A stretch of DNA of 64,000 bases from positions 310,001-374,000 of the forward strand of contig JALIZF010001521.1 of NCBI GenBank assembly GCA_029948255.1, in the 5' to 3' direction. Below the pieces are notes generated by a model that saw nothing but the letters and a program-made list of their open reading frames with translations, searched no databases and was not told the origin of the DNA. The DNA comes from Telmatactis stephensoni (lineage: Eukaryota > Cnidaria > Anthozoa > Actiniaria > Isophelliidae). Positions 34,600 through 46,791 of the stretch are shown one piece after another. A program made the position numbers and the translations under genes. Each line of letters begins with the position of its first letter. Position 1 is the first letter of the stretch.

Positions 34600-36235
34600 C
34601 AGCTTTGACTACCCTGTACAACAAATGATTCTAGTAAAGCGAGGTCATGTTTTCTATAACCAATTCGAAAAGTCATACATACCACGACATATTTTTCGCC
34701 AATTCCAAATGAGGACGGTCTACTGTTTAGCAAATTCGAAACGTGTTGCAGCATATTTAACATGCACCAATTCAAAATGCACTGACAATACACTTTTTTT
34801 GCAAACGTCGTACGTACCGCAATATATTTTTCGCCAAATTCCAAATGAGGACGGTCTACTGTTTAGCAAATTCGAAATGTGTTGCGGCATATTTAACATG
34901 CGTCAATTCAAAATGCACTGACGATACACTTTTTTTGCAAACGTCGTACGTACAGTGACATATTTTTTGCCAATTCCAAATGAGGACGGTCTACTGTTTA
35001 GCGAATTCGAAATGTGTTGCGGCATATTTAAAACCAATTCAAAATGCACGATACATTTTTAGTAAACATTAAATCACATAAAACATTGAGATTTGCAATT
35101 CGTTATGCAAAGAGATATGCTTAGTAATTTTGACTCTGAAAACGCACCATAAATCTGAGACTACAGATGCAGTTATTATATTAGTCCTTAAACAGTACTA
35201 TTCCTTTGACCTTGTAGTAAAGCGAGGTCATGTTTTCTATAACCAATTCGAAAAGTCGTACGTACCGCGACATTTTTCGCCAATTCCAAATGAGGACGGT
35301 CTACTGTTTAGCAAATTCGAAACGTGTTGCAGCATATTTAACATGCACCAATTCAAAATGCACTGACGATACACTTTTTTTGCAAACGTCGTACGTACAG
35401 CGACATATTTTTTGCCAATTCCAAATGAGGACGGTCTACTGTTTAGCGAATTCGAAATGTGTTGCGGCATATTTAAAACCAATTCAAAATGCACGATACA
35501 TTTTTAGTAAACATTAAATCACATAAAACATTGAGATTTGCAATTCGTTACGCAAAGAGATATGCTTAGTAATTTTGACTCTGAAAACGCACCATAAATC
35601 TGAGACTACAGATGCAGTTATTATATTAGTCCTTAAACAGTACCATTCCTTTGACCTTGTAGTAAAGCGAGGTCATGTTTTCTATAAGCAATTCGAAAAG
35701 TCGTACGTACCGCGACATATTTTTCACCAATTCCAAATGAGGACGGTCTACTGTTTAGCAAATTCGAAATGTGTTGCGGCATATTTAACATGCACCAATT
35801 CAAAATGCACTGACGATGCACTTTTTTTTGCAAACGTCGTACATACCGCGACATATTTTTTGCCAATTCCAAATGAGGATGGTCTACTGTTTAGCGAATT
35901 CGAAATGTGTTGCGGCATATTTAAAACCAATTCAAAATGCACTGACGATACATTTTTTTTGCAAACGTCGTATGTACCACGACATATTTTTCGCCAATTC
36001 CAAATGAGGACGGTCTACTGTTTAGCGAATTCAAAATGTGTTGCGGCATATTTAAAACCAATTCAAAATGCACGATACATTTTTAGTAAACATTAAATCA
36101 CATAAAACATTGAGATTTGCAATTCGTTACGCAAAGAGATATGCTTAGTAATTTTGACTCTGAAAACGCACCATAAATCTGAGACTACAGATGCAGTTAT
36201 TATATTAGTCCTTAAACAGTACCATTCCTTTGACC
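34600..36235. repeat. Complex satellite with ~136-bp subunits and longer higher-order units
   Basis: A block with GCGAGGTCATGTTTTCTATA, TTCCAAATGAGGACGGTCTA, TGTTGCGGCATATTTAA and CAAACGTCGTACGTAC recurs. The inner unit repeats every ~136 bases (for example 34801 and 34937), and a larger unit ending in AAACATTGAGATTTGCAATT recurs three times. Short open frames inside shift with the repeats and are not genes. Confidence 0.9.
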
Positions 36236-37505
36236 TTTGTTTGACTGGATAATAAAGTATTAAAGTGTTACTTGATGCTTCTGTAAGCTTTATCTCTGAG
36301 GGGTCAGGTATATCTAAGGTCCTTTCTGTGGAAACATCTGCTTTATTTTGGGGTGGATTGCAATAATTATGATCTTTGGCTGCAGCTTTAGTTATGTATC
36401 GATCAGCTAACAATGGATATAAACCACTGAGTTCTCTCAAAGAGTTTCTACCTGAGTTTGATCAAGACTCTTAGATATTTCTTCCACCTTTTGCTGTAAT
36501 TTTCTCTTTTTTGGGGTGGCCTTTTGCTTAGTGGGTTTCGTTGATTTATCAAGGGTATCTTTCACATATTTCCTCTTTCTTGCAGAATTGATTTCAATAC
36601 TATGGACAGGAGCATATTGTTTTTTGGTCAAACCAGAACCTTTCTTGTGCCACTTCTGTGGTTTGCTTGTGCATTGAATATCTAATTTGAGTGAACCCGT
36701 TTGTGTATAATGAATAAGTTGGTAGAGCACAGAGATAACATGAGCACATAATCCAGAGACTCCAACAGTACAAGATCCACTCTCTGCACATCCCTTCTTG
36801 TTAAATTTGACATAAGCAGCTCGTTGCACTTCCCCATAGGATTGTTTAACCCATGCTCTGACCCATGTTTCATCAACTTTTTTCAGAACTCGCATAGTCA
36901 CAATCTGTAAGTGATATAAAGTTGAATAAGCTTTTATATTAAAGAGAAAACTTGATTAAAGTGCATAAAATTACTTACTTTCCGACTGTTAAAAAATCGT
37001 TCACCCTTTTCTAACATGGACCTGGTAGCTTTGATTGAGCATATTGATCCAATTGCTTTGCACTAAAAGTGGGGAAAGGTCCATTTTCCAGGGTTCTTGT
37101 GTCAAAGGAATCTCACTTCCATCAAGCTCTCTTCCGAAAATGTTCGAAGTTTTTTCCCTAGTTTTAACCTCCTTCTCTAGAAGTTCGGTTAGTTTTGGCT
37201 GGTTTCTAACCTCCTAACCTTCGTTTTTTGATTTCTTCATTGGTTCCTGAAGTCTTTTGGCCAATAGAAATTAAGAACTTCACATTAATGTCTCTTTCTC
37301 GGCTTTCCCCACAAAAGGCTCCAATTTTTCCACCATTTTGAATTTGTCGCAAAGCATTCTGGGTCGTGAAAGCTGGCAATAAGGGGGGCACAACTCTAGT
37401 AAAGTTTGAAAACAAATGAACAAGAAACAACGCTTACCTCGGGACCTTCAATGTCCGGTTGAGGAGCTGGTGCCGAAGCTGTACTCAAAAACAAAGTGCC
37501 CATCT
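36236..37505 (-). pseudogene. SWIM zinc-finger / YqaJ-nuclease-like gene remnant
   Basis: A likely first exon starts at ATG 37505 (MGTLFLSTASAPAPQ) and ends at a GTAAGC donor near 37440. Later pieces: LEKGERFFNSRK before a donor near 36975, then an exon from about 36909 with VLKKVDETWVRAWVKQSYG and a SWIM-like C-x1-C..CxH pattern (SCTVG, GLCAHVISVLY), a Lys-rich linker, then after a frameshift near 36440 LSGLYPLLADRYI and RSKEWYCLRTNIITAS. The last is the beginning of a YqaJ-type nuclease domain. The satellite begins right there and removes the rest. SWIM-YqaJ combinations are known in invertebrate multicopy genes; function unknown. Confidence 0.6.
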
Positions 37506-37689
37506 TTCAAGCATTCTTTCGCAGGTCTAACGAATGAGAAGGAAACAAGGATTTCAGATCTTACATAGGCCGAGATGAACGAGGGTTACATAACGCGAGT
37601 GCTGGAATGCAACATTATCTCAAGCGGGAGTTAAATTCGGCAATTGTGACGAAATCCCCAGTGAGAATAATGAACTGTCCGATCTGTGT

Positions 37690-37884
37690 GGTATATCTAC
37701 TGAGTTCCCCAAGGATCAATCCTTTGTGTTACTGATGAATGACTTGCCTGGTCATCTTAATAAATGCAGTGTACTTATATATGCTGACGACAACATGTTA
37801 TTCTACTCAAGCAGTTATGTGCAGGATATTGAAGCAGTTTTAACTAGTGACCTCGGATTGGTTAACTCATGGCTAAGAGATAAC
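37690..37884 (+). pseudogene. LINE reverse transcriptase, upstream half
   Basis: It encodes NDLPGHLNKCSVLIYADDN and LGLVNSWLRDN, with the YADD catalytic motif. It stops at the AAC target site of the Academ-like insertion and continues at 45560 (NSVFLHKDKTECVLFGTG) in the same frame. The sequence before ~37690 is not recognisable, so the LINE is also 5' truncated. Confidence 0.85.
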
Positions 37885-38049
37885 TAGGCCGTATTCTGTA
37901 CCACGAAAATGTGCTTAGAAAACGATTTTCGTTGCCCAGGTGCTAGAAACTAATTTGAAACTACTAAATCTATAGTTTTTTACTTACTGAATACGAATTT
38001 GCTTGTTGTCACCTCCAAAAACCCGCAGTTTCTTCGTAAAATCCTTCAA

Positions 38050-39030
38050 AAGTTCGATAAATTTTCTTAAGAAATCTCCCAATCCGCCATCTTGGTTTTG
38101 TGTGAATAACCGCTGACATTCGGCTCATATTTTTAGATTTCGCGGTAAAACGCATGTTAAAATGCAGCCAAGCAAACAATTTCACATGTTAAATATCTTT
38201 TTTCATTTAAAACAATAATTTGAGATGTTTGAAGAGTTTAATTAAAAAAGAATCACAACAAATAATGCACCATAAGAAATGATATGTACTACTCAAAAAA
38301 TTGTCCAAAATTTAAATTTTTTAAATGTTACCCAAACCCTCACCTCAAACCTAACCCAAACCAAAGCCCCTAACCTTTACCCAAGCTAAGCCCTAAAGCA
38401 CTTGTCACTCCAACATCTACACGTAATTCTCTTTGTGCCCTATAACTGAATGGAACAATTAGAATTGTTAATTTGAGTAAAGTCGCAAGCCCTGATTGGT
38501 TGAAAGATGTGCTTTATTAGGACTTACAGTACGATTATCGCGCTCGAGGTATGGTGTCATTTACCTCCCACTGTCGTAGGCTGATTGGCTTTTGTTTTTA
38601 TAATTAGTTTTACTCGTGTGACCTCTGCTACACCTTTTATATTCTATTTAAATACCTAAACAAAAGTGTAAACAATAGTGATTTTCCGTCATCAGTGTGA
38701 TAGAATAGGCAAACTAATAGTTAGTAACAGACTCTAGACCCTATTCATTGCCCTGAAGATGGACAATATGTCCAAAAACTTGGCAAAAAATTAAAGAAAA
38801 CGTAGTTGAACTATAGAGTGGTTTTCCGTCGTCTGTGAAAGAAAATAGACCGTTTTGTTTGTAGCAGTTAGAGAGTTCTTGTTCTTAGATATCAGCCAAG
38901 CTTCCAGCCACTTTCTCTGTGTTTCGCGCATTATACTATCCTTTGCACTGCACTAAGCACAAACATTAGAAAACTACAACATTGGAGTGTGACAATGCCT
39001 TATTACTGATTTCAAATAGTTTTCTAATGT
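38050..39030. other. Academ-like element, 3' non-coding region
   Basis: No gene recognised. It includes a short stretch of CCTAACCC-like words (about 38325-38400) and an AT-rich remainder. Confidence 0.5.
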
Positions 39031-39038
39031 TTTTCTAA

Positions 39039-39122
39039 CTTATCCTATGGTAGTGACTTTTAAGAAAACAAGTGATTGTGTGACACAACTTGTTTTCTTA
39101 AAAGTCACTATCATAGGATAAG
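39039..39122. repeat. Hairpin spanning the stop codon of the transposase gene
   Basis: Arms 39039-39073 and 39088-39122 (35 bases, one mismatch) start CTTATCCTATG. The right arm contains the last codons and the stop (39098-39100); the left arm is an inverted copy just downstream in transcript order. A transcript could fold back at its coding end. Confidence 0.85.
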
Positions 39123-42100
39123 TCTTCATCAGATTCCTCGTCAGGACTTTGGCTATTTGAGTCGCTGTCTGATTCATCTTCATTTTCATCAATACAATTT
39201 CGACAACCAACACAAGAACATAAATCAGTGCATTTAAGATTGTTCTTATTGCACGAACATCGTTGGTTGTCACATCCGGTTCGACAACGACAATTGACAA
39301 ATTCGAGAATAGAGTCCGGTGCAGGCGGATTTATCATCCAAACTATTGGAATATCATCATCTTTGACAGACCAGCCATTGCCATTTGGGCTTGGGATATC
39401 GATCTCAGGATTTAGGCAGCCATTCCAGATTGCAGCTTGGTAATTGGCCCTTTCGATGTGCTTACACAAGCAATCCTTGTTTGGGGGTAAGGATTCTTCT
39501 GAGTACTTTCCTGATTTAAACAGATTAAATCTACATTCGTCGACATCCGATGAATTCTTGTCATCATACAGCATACACACATACTTGTTCAGGTCAGAAA
39601 CAAGATCCGCTGAAGGGGGGATGGAACTACCAAGGCAGGAAAAGCTCTCTGCAAATCGAGGGTTGTCACAGAATGTCTTCCAGTGCGTTGCTTTCCCTTT
39701 TCCATGAAAAGAACTTATGCAGTCACTTCCTAAAAATGTAAAAATTTGGTCATTAACATTCAGAAAACTGATAAGCTTTTAGCAATTGACTTTACCTGAA
39801 AACGCATGAAGACCAGGAAGACACTTACAGATAGTTTCACCCAGCTCGTCAGAAATGGTCTTTATTGGGATACAGCGGTTGTTATTTCCTGTTCCAGTAA
39901 GGAAGAATAACTCTTTACCGATGGTACCTTGCTTTGCAACACACAGGACAAAAACATCTGTGTCTGGGCTTTTTATAATCACTCTGTGATATACTCGAGC
40001 AGCATGATTGGCATGTAATAAGAGGCGTGTATCCGCTTCTTCATGGTTACTCTTTAATTCTTCTACTTCAACACAGTTTACTTCATCATTTTCAGACAGT
40101 CCTCCAGGGCAGAGTTTAAAGCAACATTCACCTGTAGTGACGTAAATGGCTGAGAGACCGTTTAATCGGCCTGACTTGTAAGTAGACCAATGTTCGTAGA
40201 GGAACCTAATTAAGGACTCCTTGTTTTCCCCAGAACTCAAATATTTTTTCCATTGCTTTGGAACCTTCTGATCTTTTCTCAATATTTGAACTTTCTGGAC
40301 TCCGTGCTCCGCTCTCCTTGTTCTTTCGGAATTCTTGATACTGACAGTGGGATATCTGTCGCCAACAAAATCCAATCGTTTGGCATTCCAGTAATGTGCT
40401 AACCTCATCAAAATGTCAAAGACTTTATCAGCAATGTCACTAAACGTTGAGAATTTCCCCTTCATTGCCTGGAGAGTTGCCATTGCATCAACGGCTATGG
40501 CATTATCTGCAAATGATCGGACATCTCTTTGAGGTTGGTTATCTTTAGTACTCTCAAGGATATGAAGTAGCTTTGACTTGGCTGTTTTGAGAAGACTTCC
40601 AGAGGTTGTGGCAAGTGACAAAGGATAGACACTAAGACTGTATGACATCACTTCCTTGAGATCTATATTACGGCTTCTTGCAATGATGAGTAAGCGTGCA
40701 AACAGATTCCTGCTAGCCTTCAGAGCCACGTCTTGACCTTTGCTGTTCTTAACTGTGGTACTTTTTGTTGTGGAAGAAAAAGTCTTGATCTTGTTTCTGC
40801 TGAGTTTTGAGAAAATGTCAGGATTTTCGCATGTTACATTCGTCTTAACAAAGTTGGAAAACTGCTCTTCTCCAATGTTTTCAGCATTAAGAAGATCATC
40901 TGCTACTTCATTCTCGAGCACTACTCCACTTGCCAAATTCACTAACAACTGTTGATCAATTTCAAAGGGATTTAACATGGTTGTAATGGTGGACATGACA
41001 TCAGCTACTGAATTCTCGTGACTTTTGCATTTGCTTTCATCAAGATCCTTACGTATTCTGAAAATAAACAAGATTTCGTAAGAGTTGAAGATATAAATGC
41101 AACCTACTACTATACATGATAAAATAACCTGTATATAACGCACGCTCTGATTGGCCGAGGTGCGTACTTTATCAGAGTACAATGCACGCACGCAATTTGT
41201 ATTTTATAAAAGCAATAGAAAACTTGCCCGCTGTACTATGTTCAGTAATAGAGCACCTGGGGTTTGATTTGGTTTGATTTGAGAAGCATCAAGAAGCGTT
41301 TTGCGTCGTGCTTCTCCTAACACTGCTCTGATCAAACCCCACGTGCTCTATTACTGAACATAGCCCATTTTCTATTGCTTCAACAATGATGAGCTGCAAC
41401 TAAAGGATGTACCTCGGTACAACATCTAATCCTGCCATTAACTTGCATTGTCTCGTTATGGCTGCTCTCTCAGACTGTGAAAGCATCCATCTGTGGATTG
41501 CGTTCCAGTTCATGGAAATCCCAATTAGGCCACCTTTGGTCTTTGAATCACGGTTTGCAGTTTGTTCAATCGTCTGGTCGCAAGCTACAGCAGAAAAGCT
41601 ATGACTGCTTTGACGCTGAACAGCAAAGTTAGATGACAATTCTTGAATGCAACCTAAATTGAAAATCAACAGATGGATTTTACTAATAATTGACTTTTAA
41701 TTGAAAAACATATTTTAGGAATTTTTTAAACAAGCATATTCCAATCAGATCAGATTCACCAAAGTGAATCAGGGTAGCAAGGGGTGAGAGTATGATTTTA
41801 AGAGTTGCATGTAGTGGCCTTGAGTGGCCTCTATTAGTACGCTTAAATAAACAGTAATTTTTATCAAGACAATTATATCTTAATTACAAAGCTGGGTGTG
41901 TCTTGTCGAGAGCCATCATCTCTAGCCAGTATGCTGTACCATATCGTGAGTAATTGACTCGATCACAGGCAAAAAACCATGGCAGCATTGAGCGAAAGCT
42001 TGAGAGGTGAAGAATCCAATTAACTTGTCGTGTAGCTCTGATAAACATCAACAACACACCTTGGGAAGAAAAAGTGGACATTACTAAATATAATAATAAA

Positions 42101-44964
42101 AAGGTAGTATGAGAGTGAGTGGGACAGAAGAAACGCCTTGAATGGGATCTCAAGTTTTATCTTGTACTTGCACTGCTTTTGGCAACACCTTATTGCAATT
42201 GTGTTGCCATACAACAATAAAGAGTCAAAACAAATTATTAAAGGAGTGACCAAAAAAGAACAGGAACTACTTTAAAGACAAAATGATTAACTTAGCTTGA
42301 GTGATCTACTTTTACAATTTTTGCAATAAGGTGTATTTAGCAGTAGCCTTAGATGTATTAGATTTATATATGCAACCACACAAATAAGTACCTATCATTT
42401 TAATGTACATGCTCCAAAATGCAAAGGTTTTGGATTTTTCAGATGACTTTCTTATGAATTCTTCATATTGTTCACAGAGATCATTTAAAAATGAGCTTTC
42501 ATGAACCTCCTCAGAAAAACCCTCTTTAGGAAAGCATTCTCCCATACTCCATATGTATTCAACTACTACTTCCTGATCATCACTCTCTAATGAATTGAGA
42601 TATGCTTCAAACCGTAATCTTTGAAGTGATTCATACATAATCTTGTGGCAGTGGACTGATCTGTTGTAATGCTTCCCCAATAAAATCCCTTTGATACTTC
42701 CTTCACCAATAATGCCAGACTCAATGAGGACATCCTACGAGCAAAAGAATAATGACTTTTACTACTAAAACTTTGGAGTAAAGTAACTTAAAAATCATAT
42801 AAATACCTTGAGCCCCCCATCTGCAAAGAGCTTTGAAACTGCTGATAGATATGACATGATAACATGAAATTCACCAAGACGGACAATTAACCTGTCATAA
42901 AAGGCTTGTTCTTTCCACCGCACTTGTTGTACTTTAGCATACAGCCCTTCATCAAAGACCACCACAGCATACTTCAACTGCAATTTATCAGCAATATCAT
43001 TGCTCCTCTTTAGAATTGTGTAAATGGTTGGGAATTCAGTTGGGTTTGCATCAATGATTGGAAGGTAACCCACCCTTGATTCTTCTGGAATGTCTTCTTG
43101 AAATAGCATTGTATTGAAACCAGTCCATCCTGGGAATAGCCCTTGATCATCAGAGTACATGTTTACCAACTTAATTGCAATATAAGCTGTGTCAAGCATT
43201 TTTGCAATGTGAGTAATAAGTCTGATTTGTTCATTAGTTTCAACATCTTGCTCCACTTCTTGAAATGTCGGGGTTTTCTTTTTGCCAAGGCAGATCATAT
43301 CCTGCAGACATATCCTGCAGGATATCACTTGCTGGTGCTTTTAATGTTCTTTGCATCTTGCTTATTTGGATGGCTCTTTTGTAGCTGCCTTCTTCCTCAG
43401 AAATCTTTTGTGTGATGATTCCATTTGTTACATGTGTTTGTTTGGCAGCTTCCTCTCCGAAATCAATATTATCAAAAACAAGATTAACAAACTTGTTTGC
43501 AACAAACTCTTTAGGAATAATGGTTGATGTATCAATGTTTAACTGTGCTATAGCAGTGTCATATGCCATGACTGAAGAAAGTGAAACACAATGTCCAAGT
43601 CCATTCAAAATGTTTATCAACCCTGAGCATCCAGATATCTGCCTGACTGCCATTGCCAAAGCAAGAGATTTTGGTGTTTGACTGCGACCTTTGGTTGCAA
43701 TATACACAAGATCTTGAGCAACTGAAAATATCTTTGTTCTTGCACTTTCATCAACTTCAACATATTGTGATAGTTCAGGATCAGTTGATGCTCCAAGCAT
43801 CCATGCAAGAAAATTGAATAGCACTGTTGGAACAATTTTCTTCACACTGTCACCTGTAATATCGGAAGAAAGGGGAGGCCAACTGTCATACCACTTAGAT
43901 GATTTACACAAAATGTCTCTTAATGTTAATCCAACACAATAAAAATCACTTAAAGATGGATTCTCATCATAACATTGTTCATTTTCTTCAACTTCAGCAT
44001 CAAAAGCTTCATCTTCACTCTCAGTTTCACTTTGTGATGAATTCCCATCAGTTAAGTTTATATGATTCTCATAAATGGAATTGCCTTCGCTCAGATCTTC
44101 AACAAAAACCATTTCACATTTGTTTTTTGCAGAAGGCTGACAAAAAACCAGCTGTGGATATCTTTCTTTCAAACGTGCTTTCAAACGAAACACTCGGTAG
44201 CCTGAGGCATCACACTTTTCAATACGTAACACAGTTTCCACAAACTCTTCAAACAGTCTTTTCATATAGTAGATTTTCTGTTTATCTATTATCTTCTTCT
44301 GTATGAACTCATTACAAAATACATCAAATGAATCTTTGTACAAATAGTTGCCATCTCCACCATTAGTAATTGCATACTTTGGTCGCAGAAATGAGGTGTA
44401 AGTGCTGTAACATCGCCTGTGGTATTTTACCTCCAAAGCTACACAATCCTTTTCATGAATCTGAATGAGAATTCTTTTATCATCTTTTTTCTGAGCAGCT
44501 TCCCTTAACCTTCCACCATCGACTGTCTGTGCATCTGCAAGTTTATCCAGTTCTCGCTTTCTGGAGTTCTAAAAGATAAAAATAAATCAATTTCTATAGA
44601 CCTATAAATCAATACAAATAAAGACAGACAAAAAATACAAACACAAAACAAATATAAGCTTAACTAAAAAAATGCAAATTGAAAATTTTAAATTAAAGTA
44701 AGCCTACAACTTGTAGTATTATTGTATTATTACTTAGTAATATTTATGGTAGAAGTAATACAAGTTGTTTAGAGAAACAAAATATTCAATACATATTATC
44801 TATACGAGAAAAACAATAATAGTTATAGTAGGGTTTTAAAAAAGAGCACATGAACTTACTCGATTGTAGTAATATAGTTTTTCTTTTTGGCAAATGATGC
44901 AAACAGGTGGTAAACTAAATTTGTTTTGGAAGTAAGGGAAGAACGCAAGATCTTCGGTTGACAT
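39098..44964 (-). pseudogene. Academ-like transposase with XPG-like nuclease and CXC domains, one 13-bp duplication
   Basis: Seven exons can be traced: 44964-44860 (MSTEDLAFF, CIICQKEK), 44568-42807 (YHRRCYSTYT; VVVFDEGLYAKVQ; RLGEFHVIMSYLSAV), 42734-42392, 42059-41888, 41653-41413 (ACDQTIEQTANRDSKTKGG), 41057-39796, 39729-39098. The sixth has the nuclease signature AVDAMATLQ, HEEADTRLLLHA, SPDTDVFVL; the seventh continues with HAFSGSDCISSF and ends in a CXC motif (CRCRTGC..CSCVGCRNC). Most splice phases agree; the exon 4 to 5 join does not by my boundaries. A 13-bp tandem duplication (43296-43321) shifts the frame in exon 2; no other stop was seen in the exons checked. Confidence 0.72.
41212..41382. 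mobile_element. Hairpin MITE in an intron of the Academ-like gene
   Basis: Arms of about 55 bases share GCAATAGAAAA, CTATGTTCAGTAATAGAGCA and GGGGTTTGAT in opposite orientation. Non-coding; it sits between exons five and six. Confidence 0.75.
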
Positions 44965-45179
44965 GGCTCTGCTATTGCTCCACTCTTTAAAACACTGTCC
45001 TCGCAAGTTTCAGCATTTCTTCTACAACGATTTTCAGCTCGTAGTATCAGAGTTATATTCGTAAACTTTGAGTAGCACTTTCTATGATACCCAAAGTTTA
45101 CAGCTTCGTTTATGTCATCTTCGGACACTATATCGATGGTTTTCTTCGCTACATTACTTTGCTCTCCTTCCAGTGACAC
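44870..45179 (-). other. Open frame overlapping the transposase first exon
   Basis: A 107-codon frame with GYHRKCYSKFTNI, which resembles the YHRRCYSTYT motif of the main gene. It overlaps the MSTEDL exon in another frame. It may be an alternative or decayed N-terminal exon; status unclear. Confidence 0.35.
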
Positions 45180-45562
45180 CCAAACCGGGTGAACGATGAC
45201 TCAGAAAACCATGTAATAGGTCCAGTTTCTGTCTCAAAATGAATTAGACATTGGACGCCATCTTTGTCCATATTTTGTGGATAAACTGCTGTACAAAATT
45301 TCCATGGACTCATTATTTATGTGAGCAACTGCTGATCGAAAACATTGTGGATTTGAAAAAAAGTAATTTACATAAAACAAAATGGCGGCTTATTTTGGAG
45401 GAGTTTAACGCCAAATTTCACAAAAACTGCGGGTTTTTGGAGGTGACAACAAGCAAATTCGTATTCAGTAAGGAAAAAACTATAGATTGATGTGATTTTT
45501 TTTAGATGTAAGAGGTGGGCAACGAACCTGAACGATAATCGACCTCAGAATACGGCCTAAAC

Positions 45563-46728
45563 AGCGTATTTCTCCACAAAGATAAGACTGAGTGTGTTCT
45601 CTTTGGAACTGGAGCTAGACTGGCTAATGTTTCTAGCTTTGATGTCTCGATAAACGGCCATTTAATCAAGCGTAAAATGCATTTCACCTATCTTGGTGTG
45701 GTACTTGATGAAACATTGACTGGGCTTGTTGGGTCGTATTAGAGACAATTTGTCTATGACCACAGCTAACACAATTTATAAGTCTTTTATTTTACCTCTT
45801 CTGGACTACTGCAACACAGTCTGGAATTCTTATGGAAAAGTTAATTCTGATTTATTAGAAAGATTACACAGAAGAGCTGCTCGTATTGTCCTGAAAAGTT
45901 CTAGTAGTGACAAAGCTGTAATATCACTTAAATATGATACCTTACAATCTAGACGAGATAATCATGTGTATAATTTAGTTAAGAAATGTCTTGCTGGGCG
46001 TGTACCTCATTTTTTCAAGCACTATTTTACCTTAATTAGGGATATTGTTCAACGTGTTACAAGGCAGAGTGCTTTGCTTCATTTACTCAGAGTTAGAACA
46101 GAATACGCCAAGAAAACCTTGTACTATCATGGCTGTATAGTATTTAATAAAATTAGGAAATAATAGATCAATTTGATATCTATGATATTTATTCGTTATT
46201 ATATTATGATATTAAATTTTTTTTAACTATACATTCTCATGTATATGAGGAGTGATCACTTAAAAGGGGCCTTAAAGGTTGACCATAAGATAGGCTGTAA
46301 TGCACGGTGTTCAAGTCGACCCCGTTTTGGCATTCTCTGCGCTACAATCATAGCTGGTCCAAGGAAAAACACTGTACATGTCCAAACATGCATCCCATAA
46401 TGCATTTCTTCCGCTTGATCACATACGGCGGAAGAAAAGGATTATGGGCATCGATGAAAATTTTGGACAGCACCCATCCCCTACTCTTAGTCTTAGAAAT
46501 TTCTTATAAGTGCCGAGCCCCCCTTGCTAACAGGCCCCATACGGCACCGATTGCCTTCTTTACAGTTCAAAACTCGCCGAAATTGGCCTTGTTGGCTTGG
46601 GGGATGCATCACAGAATGACCAGAGAAGCCTCAATACTCCAGAGATCACATTTGAATCTTTTTGCCGTAATTACTGATGGCCCAATGGAAGATTAGCCAG
46701 GCTAAATTGGCTCCATCTTTAAATAAAG

Positions 46729-46730
<2 letters not shown>
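45563..46730 (+). pseudogene. LINE reverse transcriptase C-terminal half and 3' UTR
   Basis: It continues from 37884 with VFLHKDKTECVLFGTG and MHFTYLGVVLDETL. After one frame change near 45720 come RIRDNLSMTTANTIYKSF, PLLDYCNTVWNSY and LERLHRRAARIVL, ending at a stop at 46161-46163. The tail GCCAGGCTAAATTGGCTCC followed by AATAAAG and a TTA repeat looks like a LINE 3' end. A small hairpin (about 46390-46452) lies in the UTR. Confidence 0.8.

Positions 46731-46790
<60 letters not shown>
46731..46790 (+). repeat. TTA microsatellite, LINE tail
   Basis: Twenty TTA units follow the AATAAAG of the LINE 3' end. The R4/Dong-like LINE begins at the next base; the TTA run resumes at 48455 beyond it. 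Confidence 0.95.

Positions 46791-46791
<1 letters not shown>

Larger units (their letters stand above)
37885..45559 (-). mobile_element. Academ-like DNA transposon, 7.7 kb, with ~150-bp terminal inverted repeats
   Basis: Both ends start TAGGCCGTATTCTG; the inverted repeats diverge, then agree again over CTTACTGAATACGAATTTGC and the CCTCCAAAAACCCGCAGTTT block about 110-150 bases in. An AAC duplication flanks it (37882-37884, 45560-45562). It carries one large minus-strand multi-exon gene with an XPG-like nuclease region and a CXC domain. Three-base target duplications and an XPG nuclease are described for Academ elements; assignment rests on those and is tentative. Confidence 0.75.

Noticed and set aside
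34625..36096. Several 60-170 codon open frames
   Set aside because: They change frame with the satellite units and overlap on both strands; a repeat artefact.
38325..38400. Telomere-like CCTAACCC words
   Set aside because: Irregular spacing, few units and position inside a transposon; not a telomeric array.
46307..46696. 129-codon open frame in the LINE 3' UTR
   Set aside because: No domain and overlaps a hairpin; most likely chance.
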